Part shown: one piece after another, positions 7,005 through 12,213 of the stretch | How positions within the stretch are numbered: position 1 is the first letter of the stretch | Layout: each line of letters begins with the position of its first letter | The notes under the pieces: generated by a model | Database searches by the model: none | Told to the model about the DNA's origin: nothing | Seen by the model: the letters and a program-made list of their open reading frames with translations, nothing else | NCBI GenBank assembly: GCA_021463315.1 | Contig: JAJTXO010000062.1 | Span: 1 to 12,213 of the forward strand | DNA from: Caldilineales bacterium | GTDB taxonomy: Bacteria > Chloroflexota > Anaerolineae > JAAEKA01 | Direction: 5' to 3' | DNA: 12,213 nucleotides | Made by a program: the position numbers and the translations under genes

Positions 7005-7049
7005 GGCGTCTCCGGCTGGCCTGCGTGCAGCAGGCTGGCCGGAGACGCC
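7005..7049. repeat. Long imperfect inverted repeat
   Basis: Two 20-nt arms (7005-7024 and 7030-7049) are complementary at 18 of 20 positions around a 5-nt loop, GTGCA. The outer 12 bp (GGCGTCTCCGGC) pair perfectly, and the mismatches are two adjacent bases. No T-run follows on either strand, so it is not a standard terminator. It lies between the sugar transferase start and the 27-bp repeat array and shares a GTCTCCG core with that array. Confidence 0.75.
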
Positions 7050-7068
7050 AGGCCAAGCTTTTAGTGCT

Positions 7069-7244
7069 TGTCCACAATTAACTTCGCGCTTTGGCCGGTC
7101 TCCGACCGAGCCGCGCTTTGGCCGGTCTCCGACCGAGCCGCGCTTTGGCCGGTCTCTGACCGAGCCGCGCTTTAGCCGGTCTCCGACCGAGCCGCGCTTT
7201 GGCCGGTCTCCGACCGAGCCAACCTACCAAGTTGATTATGGACA
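7069..7244. repeat. Repeat element: 27-bp tandem array bounded by an imperfect 16-bp inverted repeat
   Basis: Five head-to-tail 27-bp units occupy 7085-7219 (starts at 7085, 7112, 7139, 7166, 7193). Unit 3 has one substitution (TCTCTGACC) and unit 4 one (TTTAGCC). Each unit contains CGGTC-TCC-GACCG, a 5-bp-arm odd palindrome. The array is flanked by TGTCCACAATTAACTT (7069-7084) and AAGTTGATTATGGACA (7229-7244), which are inverted copies matching at 14 of 16 positions. Together with the inverted repeat at 7005-7049 it fills most of the 378-bp gap between protein B and the sugar transferase gene. It could be a non-coding dispersed element or a structured RNA. There are no spacers between units, so it is not CRISPR. 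Confidence 0.85.
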
Positions 7245-7249
7245 GTTAC

Positions 7250-9805
7250 TTAGTTGCTCTTGACGATCAAGGGCAGGTACACATCGCGGATCGTGGGCGT
7301 CGATGTAGGTGTCGTGGTCGTTGTGGCCGTCGCGGTCGGCGTGTTGGTGGCCGTGGGCGTGTTGGTCGCGGTCGGCGTCACGGTGGGCGTGCGGGTCGCG
7401 GTCGGCGTGTTGGTGGCCGTCGGCGTGTTGGTGGCCGTCGGCGTCGCGGTCGGCGTGGCCGTGCGGGTCACGGTCGGCGTGTTGGTGGGCAGCACCGGAT
7501 CGTACTTGCGCACATCCACGAAGTGGATCCACTCGTTGCCGTCCTTGACGCCATCGGTGTTGCGCGAGTCGATCATGAAGTCGGTGGCGCCAGGCAGGCC
7601 ATCGGCGAAGCGGCCGTCGTTGAGGGTGAAGGTCACCGTGCGGAACTGGTTGGAGCCCTGCTTGGTCACCGCGGTGTTGTTGGTGCCCTTGATCACCGCG
7701 AACTTCGGCCCGGTGGTCGACTCGTACTGCAGGCGGAACTGGTCGGCGCCCTTGTCCCAGTAGCGCACCTGGATGTCGGCCGTGTAGTTGCCGCCGTACA
7801 TGTAGTCAGGATCGATGTCGAAGTACATGCCGTTGTTGTTGGACGCCTGATCGGTGCGGCGGATCACAAAAGACTCGCGCGCGGTGGGCAGCTCCGAATT
7901 GAAGGCCGCGGCATAGCAGGGATAGGGCCGCGAGGGATCGTTGGGATCCAGCGGGCCGGCCGAGGTGGAGGGGCAGAGGCCCAGGTTGGGGCGCTGCAAG
8001 CCCTGGGCCGAGGTCTCGATCCACTCCAGATGCGTCTCAGGGATCGTCTTGCCGCCCGGGGCGGTGTCCTTCTGATAGAGCCAGAACTCGTAGTTGCCCA
8101 GCGGCGGCCAGTTGCTGGAGAACTCGCAGTTGCCGGTGCTCCAGTAACAGATGGGGGTCATGTGCTCGCGCATGGCCACCCAGACTGACGGCGTGTCGGA
8201 GGCAGACTTGCCGAAGTAGGGCTTGGCCCACAGCATGATGTCGGTGTAGTCGCGCACGGGGGTGTCGTTGGCTCCCAGATACCAGCCGCCGTAGCCCGAC
8301 AGACGCACGTAGTTCACGTGCTTGTCCAGGGCATTGAGCACCGACCAGTAGAACGCGTCGGCCTTGTTGTTGCCGATGCGCAGGCCGCTGCTATCGCCGA
8401 TCATGTAGCTGTAGGTCTCGAAGCCGGTGGCCACGCGGTTGTTGTAGAGCAGCGTGGGATCATAGGCGCCCATGCCAAAGTAGTTGCCGGCGTTGGCATG
8501 GATCACCGACTCGGCGCCGTTCCAGTCGTAGTACAGGCCGTTGAAGGAAAGGCCCACATCTTTGGTGGCTGCATACTCGGAGAACGCTTTGCGTTCCTGC
8601 GGGCCGCCGCCCGGATAGCTGGAGTTGTACTGGAAGGGGGCGTTTTGCAGGAGCAGCACCTTGCGCAGCGAGGCGCTGGCGCTGAAGGCCGTGCGATAGA
8701 TATCGGTGATCTGATTGACCGTCGTCACCCAGGCGTAGCCATCGGGCAGGCCGCCGGCCACGGTGGCTGACCGATCCTCCACGCCGGTGGCGCGCGTCTC
8801 GCCGAACTGGCCGGTGCCGATGCCGACGAACTCCAGCCGCTCATCGGCGCGGTAGCGCTGGCCCATGGCGCTGACAAACTGGCTGTAGAGGCTCTGGTAG
8901 GCGGGGTCCCAGTACTTGGGCAGGATCGGCTGGATGTCGGCCTTGACGTCGTCCACGAAGACCGCGGTGGAGGTGCCGTCGCCGTCGTTGGTCAGCGCGA
9001 AGCGCACCGTGGCGTAGTGGCCGTCGTAGGCCGTCAGGTCCAGTGTGACCTGCTGCCAGCCGCGCGTGCCGATGTTGTTGACGTTCAGCGCCTGCACCAC
9101 CACATCGTTGCCATCGCGGATCTGCACCTGGAAGATGTCTTCGGGGTCCGCGACGTTGCCAGTGGCCTCGGAGCGCCACCAGAAGGAGAAGGTGCCCTGG
9201 TTCAGCACGTAGGGGATGCGCACGTTGTACTGCTCCAGCAGATCGACGCCAGCGACCGTGCCACCCATGCGCACCGCGTTGGGCCCGGTGTGCGGGTTGG
9301 CGGTGGTGACGGACACCTGGCCCACCCTGTCCCAGTAGTCCAGGTTGTTGGTGAAGCTGCCGTTCTTGACCTCGTCGCGCAGCACGCCGGGGATGGTGGT
9401 GTTGGGCGTGGCGCGCACCCAGGCGGGCATCTGCCGCGCGCCCAGGCCGCTGCGCCCATCGTAGGTGGTCAGGGAGATGGCGGCCTTCTTGCCTGGCTGG
9501 CCTTGGGCCGGGTTCGGCGCCACATAGTGGCGGGCGATGTACTCGTCCAGGCGATTCCAGTTGAAGGCATTGGGTCCGGCGTGCAGCTCAGACCAGGCCC
9601 AGAACTGCATCTCTCCCGAGTGGTTGAAATCGGCCGATTCAAGAGCCTTGCTGCCCACCAGATAGAAACCGGGGGCGCTGGCCGCCGGAGCTGCCTCCGG
9701 CTGAGTTTCGCCCTGGGCAGGATTGCCGGCGTTGACCAGCGATGTGGCCAAAACGGCTACAATCATCAGCGCTGCCAGCGATACCAGGATGCTTTTTCGT
9801 CTCAT
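7250..9805 (-). CDS. Secreted protein B: TIM-barrel-like candidate glycoside hydrolase with nested jelly-roll and Thr-Pro tail, paralog of A
   Basis: 851 residues. Signal peptide 1-26 (MRRK, hydrophobic core, cleavage near VNA|G). Barrel start at 45-117 (PGFYLVGSK, EMQFWAWSEL, FNWNRLDEYI). Jelly-roll/CBM-like insertion at about 144-290 (RDEVKNGSF... to VFVDDVKAD). The barrel resumes with LPKYWDPAYQSL and IGTGQFGETRA. Candidate catalytic glutamates are E336 and E463 (GFETYSYM), matching E325 and E443 of A. Also shared with A are SGYGGWYLG, VWVAMREH, LGNYEFWLYQ and PGG.T.PET. About 640-768 is a beta-sandwich-like region ending GNEWIHFVDVRK. A Thr-Pro tail at about 773-838 leads straight to the terminal YLPLIVKSN; there is no SdrD B-like domain. 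AAAGGAG (9815-9821) sits 9 nt before ATG. Role is inferred as an extracellular, probably surface-attached carbohydrate-active protein; no substrate can be named. Confidence 0.86.
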   Translation of the reverse strand: MRRKSILVSLAALMIVAVLATSLVNAGNPAQGETQPEAAPAASAPGFYLVGSKALESADFNHSGEMQFWAWSELHAGPNAFNWNRLDEYIARHYVAPNPAQGQPGKKAAISLTTYDGRSGLGARQMPAWVRATPNTTIPGVLRDEVKNGSFTNNLDYWDRVGQVSVTTANPHTGPNAVRMGGTVAGVDLLEQYNVRIPYVLNQGTFSFWWRSEATGNVADPEDIFQVQIRDGNDVVVQALNVNNIGTRGWQQVTLDLTAYDGHYATVRFALTNDGDGTSTAVFVDDVKADIQPILPKYWDPAYQSLYSQFVSAMGQRYRADERLEFVGIGTGQFGETRATGVEDRSATVAGGLPDGYAWVTTVNQITDIYRTAFSASASLRKVLLLQNAPFQYNSSYPGGGPQERKAFSEYAATKDVGLSFNGLYYDWNGAESVIHANAGNYFGMGAYDPTLLYNNRVATGFETYSYMIGDSSGLRIGNNKADAFYWSVLNALDKHVNYVRLSGYGGWYLGANDTPVRDYTDIMLWAKPYFGKSASDTPSVWVAMREHMTPICYWSTGNCEFSSNWPPLGNYEFWLYQKDTAPGGKTIPETHLEWIETSAQGLQRPNLGLCPSTSAGPLDPNDPSRPYPCYAAAFNSELPTARESFVIRRTDQASNNNGMYFDIDPDYMYGGNYTADIQVRYWDKGADQFRLQYESTTGPKFAVIKGTNNTAVTKQGSNQFRTVTFTLNDGRFADGLPGATDFMIDSRNTDGVKDGNEWIHFVDVRKYDPVLPTNTPTVTRTATPTATPTATNTPTATNTPTATRTPTVTPTATNTPTATNTPTATATTTTTPTSTPTIRDVYLPLIVKSN
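7289..7489 (-). repeat. Coding low-complexity tract: Thr-Pro-Ala tail of protein B
   Basis: About 66 codons of TPT, TATNTPTA and TRTPT units (residues 773-838) just before the terminal YLPLIVKSN. Near-repeats such as TATNTPTATNTPTA occur twice. The tract is shorter than, and richer in TNTP than, the matching tract in protein A, so the two have evolved in length and unit independently. Confidence 0.9.
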
Positions 9806-9814
9806 GTGTCGTTA

Positions 9815-9821
9815 CTCCTTT
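9815..9821 (-). promoter_or_regulatory. Strong ribosome binding site of protein B
   Basis: AAAGGAG on the minus strand, 9 nt before the ATG at 9805. It is the best Shine-Dalgarno sequence in the window and fixes the start just ahead of the signal peptide. Confidence 0.7.
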
Positions 9822-9978
9822 GCCGCGAATACTGACCCTCTCAACTCAAGCCTGAAGCATGCGATATCGTCCGCGTTGAGAGCCAAGGGGCGCCAAAACC
9901 AACTGTATGATCTGAACATTAAAATTGCATGAAATCCAGGCGCTGGGCAGATGTCATTATTGTCAGATTCGTGGCAGT

Positions 9979-10013
9979 ACACCGCCGCAGCCTGTAAAGG
10001 ACTGCGGCGGTGT
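9979..10013. terminator. 12-bp perfect hairpin downstream of the methyltransferase gene
   Basis: ACACCGCCGCAG (9979-9990) and CTGCGGCGGTGT (10002-10013) pair perfectly around an 11-nt loop, which can itself pair CCT with AGG. It lies 50 nt beyond the methyltransferase stop (10064-10066) and about 170 nt upstream of protein B. There is no T-run on either strand, so Rho-independent termination is uncertain. The rest of the 258-bp spacer holds an AT-richer patch near 9905-9960 but no promoter I would defend. Confidence 0.5.
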
Positions 10014-10063
10014 GGGGCGATCATAGCACAGATGGCGGGCTTTGGCAAACCGCCGCCCCGGAA

Positions 10064-10915
10064 TCAGAAGGTCTTGCGGGCCACCAGCAGTATGGGGGAG
10101 GAAATGGCCGCCGGCAAGACGCGGCGCAGGCGGTTGATCATGGCTGAGCGTTCGGCCGCGCCCGGAATGCCGCGCAGTTGCAGGATATGCATGCCCAGCC
10201 CTTCCAGATGCAGCGCGATGTCCCACGGGTTGCAGAGCCAGACCGCGTCGTAGTCTGCGCCGTAGCCCAACTGGCGATAGCGTTCGGCGTTGACGAAATC
10301 GGGCTGGCGGGGGCGGAACTGCGGCTGGCTGCTGAGTCTGCTCTTGAGCAACAGGGCGCTGTTGCGCGCCAGCAGCGTGAGCGCCTCGCCCGCGCTGTCG
10401 CCGCTTTCCGGTCCATAACGGGCGCGCCGGCGCCGCGCGGCAAAGCGTTTCAACGGCCGCAGCGGCGTGGTCAGATTGGGAAAGGTCATGGCCAGCAGGC
10501 CGCCAGGGATCAGCACCCGGTGCAGCTCGCGCAGCGTCTGGGCTGGCGTGGCCACATGCTCGATGGTGTTGATGGCTGTCACGGCCCAGAAGCGATCGGC
10601 GCCGAAGGGGATCGTCGGCCCAGCGCCCAGCGCCACGAAAGGCAACGCGGGGTGGCGCTCCTGCGCGCTGCGCACAAAGGGCAGCGAGATATCCGCGCCC
10701 AGCGCGCGATAGCCGGTGCGGGCCAGGATGGCGGTCAGATCCCCCACGCCGCAGCCGTAGTCCAGCGCCGCGCCGTCGAGCGGTTGCTGATACTGCTTGA
10801 GCGCGCCCAGCACAGCGCCGTATTCCGGCCGCCAGCCGGCCTGTTCCAGCCGCTGCAGATAGCTGGCCGATTGGTTGTAGAAGTGATAGCTTTGTTCGCT
10901 GATGGTCGTGTTCAT
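10064..10915 (-). CDS. Class I SAM-dependent methyltransferase, substrate unknown
   Basis: 283 residues from ATG at 10915. Motif I LDYGCGVGDL (51-60) binds AdoMet; D75 (GADIS) is the acidic residue that contacts the ribose; INTIEHV (115-121) is a Methyltransf_11-type post-motif-II; LREVHR-like LRELHRVLIPGGLLAMTFPN (129-147) follows. The region 150-210 is basic and variable, and the C-terminal part (DYDAVWLCNPWDIALHLEGLG) is probably substrate-specific. Family members methylate lipids, quinones, sugars and small molecules; nothing here singles out one. I chose this ATG because TATAAT lies 10926-10931, only 10 nt upstream. The longer in-frame start at 10960 is upstream of the promoter and cannot be on the transcript. 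There is no Shine-Dalgarno, fitting leaderless translation. It is divergent from the radical SAM gene. Confidence 0.88.
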   Translation of the reverse strand: MNTTISEQSYHFYNQSASYLQRLEQAGWRPEYGAVLGALKQYQQPLDGAALDYGCGVGDLTAILARTGYRALGADISLPFVRSAQERHPALPFVALGAGPTIPFGADRFWAVTAINTIEHVATPAQTLRELHRVLIPGGLLAMTFPNLTTPLRPLKRFAARRRRARYGPESGDSAGEALTLLARNSALLLKSRLSSQPQFRPRQPDFVNAERYRQLGYGADYDAVWLCNPWDIALHLEGLGMHILQLRGIPGAAERSAMINRLRRVLPAAISSPILLVARKTF

Positions 10916-10925
10916 GGGTGTCTGG

Positions 10926-10954
10926 ATTATACGGCGGCCAGGGCGCGGCGTCAA
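10926..10954 (-). promoter_or_regulatory. Sigma-70-type promoter of the methyltransferase gene
   Basis: On the minus strand, TTGACG (10954-10949), a 17-nt spacer and a perfect TATAAT (10931-10926). Transcription would start near 10919, about 4-5 nt before the ATG at 10915, giving a near-leaderless mRNA. Confidence 0.75.
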
Positions 10955-10972
10955 ACCCAAAAACGGCCAGGT

Positions 10973-11001
10973 TTGACAAGAGTCTGAACTCTGGCTATAG
11001 T
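10973..11001 (+). promoter_or_regulatory. Sigma-70-type promoter of the radical SAM gene
   Basis: Perfect TTGACA (10973-10978), a 17-nt spacer and TATAGT (10996-11001). Transcription would start near 11008, leaving a leader of about 72 nt. The spacer contains AGAGT-CTGA-ACTCT (10979-10992), a 5-bp dyad that could be an operator or chance. Confidence 0.75.
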
Positions 11002-11079
11002 GAATCCCGTCGCAGCTTACAAGATCGCTGCCGGCCCTGGTTGGCAGTGGCCGACATCTATATGGATAGTGACGAGAGT

Positions 11080-12102
11080 ATGAGCACCATCAAACCTGTT
11101 AAGATTCGCCTGGAGGCCTCCTCGGCCTGCCAGTTGCGCTGTCCTTCCTGCCCTACCGCGCAGGGCATCATCGGCAAAAGCGCGGTAGGCACCGGCCTGC
11201 TCAAGCTCGATGATTTCAAAACGCTGCTGGACGAAAACCCCACCCTGCGCGAGGTCGGTCTCTCCAACTGGGGTGAGGTGCTGCTCAACCCGCAGTTGGT
11301 GGAGATTCTGGCCTATGCCCACGCCAAGGGGGTCCGGGTCAACCTGAGCAACGGGGTCAACCTCAACACGGCCTCGGACGAGATGTTGGAGGCGCTGGTC
11401 AAGTACGGCGTGGAGGAGATCACCGTTTCCATCGACGGCGCCAGCCAGGAGACCTATCAGCAGTACCGGGTGCGCGGCCATTTCGACACCGTGATCGGCA
11501 ATGTGCGCAAGATCAACGCCTTCAAGCGCCAATACCACAGCCAGCAGCCGCGCCTGAACTGGCAGTTCGTCATCTTCGGCCACAACGAACATGAGATCAA
11601 CGCGGTCAAGGCGCTCTGCCAGGAGCTGGATATGGTCTTCCGTCCCAAGCTGAACTGGGACGCGGAGTTCTCCCCGGTGCGCAACAAGGAACAGGTGATG
11701 CAGGACGCTGGCCTGTCGGCCACCACACGCCAGGACGACTGGGAGCAGACCCACAAATTCCAGCAATGTTTGCAGCTCTGGAACGAGCCGCAGATCAACT
11801 GGGACGGCAAGGTGCTGGGCTGCTGCGTCAACTATTGGCAGGATTTCGGCGGCAACGTCTTCGACGACGGTCTGGAGGCCGCGCTGAACGGCGATCAGAT
11901 CAGCTATGCGCGCGAGATGCTGATGGGCAAGGCGCCGGCGCGCGCCGACATTCCCTGCACCACCTGCACCAAGTATCAGCGCATGGCCGAGGAACAGGTG
12001 TGGATCAAACAGAGCGACGTGTTGATGGACCAGCGTTGGATGGTCCGCCTGCGTCGCTTCCCCCTGCTGTACCGCGCAGCTCGTTTTGTGATCAACCGCT
12101 AG
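11080..12102 (+). CDS. Radical SAM/SPASM domain enzyme, substrate unknown
   Basis: 340 residues from ATG at 11080. The [4Fe-4S] AdoMet cluster motif is C17-QLR-C21-PS-C24, directly after RLEASSA, the usual first strand. NWGEVLLNP (63-71) takes the place of the GGEPLL motif, and VSIDGASQETY (116-126) is the typical fourth strand. The C-terminal SPASM-type part has CLQLWNEPQINWDGKVLGCC (C230, C248, C249), GGNVFDDGLE and CTTC (C293, C296), enough to ligate an auxiliary cluster. SPASM enzymes modify peptides, proteins or small substrates; related proteins are frequent in glycan clusters. The longer in-frame start at 10918 precedes the promoter and is excluded. ATG at 11062 (6 codons earlier) is a possible alternative; neither has a strong ribosome site, though GAGAG lies just before 11080. 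It is divergent from the methyltransferase and followed after 10 nt by tandem hairpins. Confidence 0.9.
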   Translation: MSTIKPVKIRLEASSACQLRCPSCPTAQGIIGKSAVGTGLLKLDDFKTLLDENPTLREVGLSNWGEVLLNPQLVEILAYAHAKGVRVNLSNGVNLNTASDEMLEALVKYGVEEITVSIDGASQETYQQYRVRGHFDTVIGNVRKINAFKRQYHSQQPRLNWQFVIFGHNEHEINAVKALCQELDMVFRPKLNWDAEFSPVRNKEQVMQDAGLSATTRQDDWEQTHKFQQCLQLWNEPQINWDGKVLGCCVNYWQDFGGNVFDDGLEAALNGDQISYAREMLMGKAPARADIPCTTCTKYQRMAEEQVWIKQSDVLMDQRWMVRLRRFPLLYRAARFVINR

Positions 12103-12107
12103 GTGAC

Positions 12108-12213
12108 AGTCCAGGACTGGCAGTCCTTCCGAGGACTGCCAGTCCTATTTGTATTTGTGAGTCCAGGACTGGCAGTCCTTCCGAGGACTGCCAGTCCTGT
12201 TTGTATTTGTGTG
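12108..12213. repeat. Two tandem 52-bp units, each a perfect 15-bp hairpin followed by a T-rich stretch
   Basis: AGGACTGGCAGTCCT (12113-12127), loop TCCG, and AGGACTGCCAGTCCT (12132-12146) form a perfect 15-bp stem. The unit repeats 52 bp later at 12165-12198. Each is followed by an A/G-TTTGTATTTGTG tail. Each arm is itself an odd palindrome (AGGACTG-G-CAGTCCT). The first stem starts 10 nt after the radical SAM stop, so it may serve as a terminator, though the T-stretch is broken by G and A. The array may continue past the window edge. Confidence 0.85.

Noticed and set aside
7085..7219. CRISPR array
   Set aside because: Units are directly adjacent with no spacers, and no cas gene is present.
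7069..7244. Insertion sequence
   Set aside because: The inverted repeat suggests an element, but it encloses no transposase frame and I see no target-site duplication.
6934..7263. 109-codon plus-strand frame with a nine-residue repeat RFGRSPTEP
   Set aside because: The 27-bp DNA repeat is a multiple of three, so it stays open automatically. No ribosome site or conserved part; the DNA repeat explains it.
7199..8188. 329-codon plus-strand open frame opposite protein B
   Set aside because: Same shadow effect: Gly/Arg-rich opposite the Thr-Pro tail, then Val/Ala/Gly-rich sequence without domains.
10916..10960. Longer N-terminus of the methyltransferase starting at 10960
   Set aside because: It would begin upstream of the -35 box of the only good promoter, and the extra residues are unlike the family.
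10918..11079. Longer N-terminus of the radical SAM protein starting at 10918
   Set aside because: It would begin upstream of the TTGACA/TATAGT promoter and adds 54 residues before the first beta-strand of the domain.

Overview
The window is GC-rich (clearly above 60%) and looks like a bacterial chromosome segment, most likely from the Chloroflexota (Anaerolineae/Caldilineae-like). The evidence is indirect. Two large exported proteins carry long Thr-Pro-Ala linkers and end in a short YLPLIVK / FLPMVSR motif, a style I associate with Chloroflexi surface proteins. The intergenic regions are also full of short palindromic repeats. No rRNA, tRNA, phage or transposase gene is visible, so the assignment is an inference.

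Layout, right to left, since almost everything is on the minus strand. At the right end a divergent promoter pair (10926-11001) drives a plus-strand radical SAM/SPASM enzyme (11080-12102) and a minus-strand class I SAM methyltransferase (10064-10915). The methyltransferase is probably translated from a nearly leaderless mRNA. Next come a secreted TIM-barrel-like protein, 'B' (7250-9805), a 378-bp gene-free region with a 27-bp repeat array inside an imperfect inverted repeat (7069-7244), a bacterial sugar transferase / phosphoglycosyl transferase (6155-6871), and a second secreted protein, 'A' (3132-5966), paralogous to B. After a 271-bp repeat-bearing spacer there is a tightly coupled operon of a hexapeptide-repeat sugar N-acetyltransferase (2246-2860), a Gfo/Idh/MocA nucleotide-sugar-type dehydrogenase (1263-2249) and an SbcC/Rad50-type ATPase (1-1266, running off the left edge). 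Both junctions in this operon are 4-nt ATGA overlaps.

How the parts may work together (inference): the acetyltransferase/dehydrogenase pair fits synthesis of a 3-acetamido sugar nucleotide, although the aminotransferase that should join the two steps is not in the window. The sugar transferase would load a sugar phosphate onto a lipid carrier to start an envelope glycan. The methyltransferase and radical SAM protein are types often found in glycan or natural-product loci. A and B are exported, have an N-terminal barrel split by a jelly-roll-like domain, and share two glutamates placed like a retaining glycosidase pair. I read the window as an envelope-glycan neighbourhood with two candidate uncharacterised carbohydrate-active surface proteins.

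Most worth a second look: the A/B family and its C-terminal motif; three families of intergenic palindromic repeats, two of which share the same 7-1-7 design; and the back-to-back promoters. Long open frames opposite A, B and the SbcC gene are composition shadows and are not annotated.
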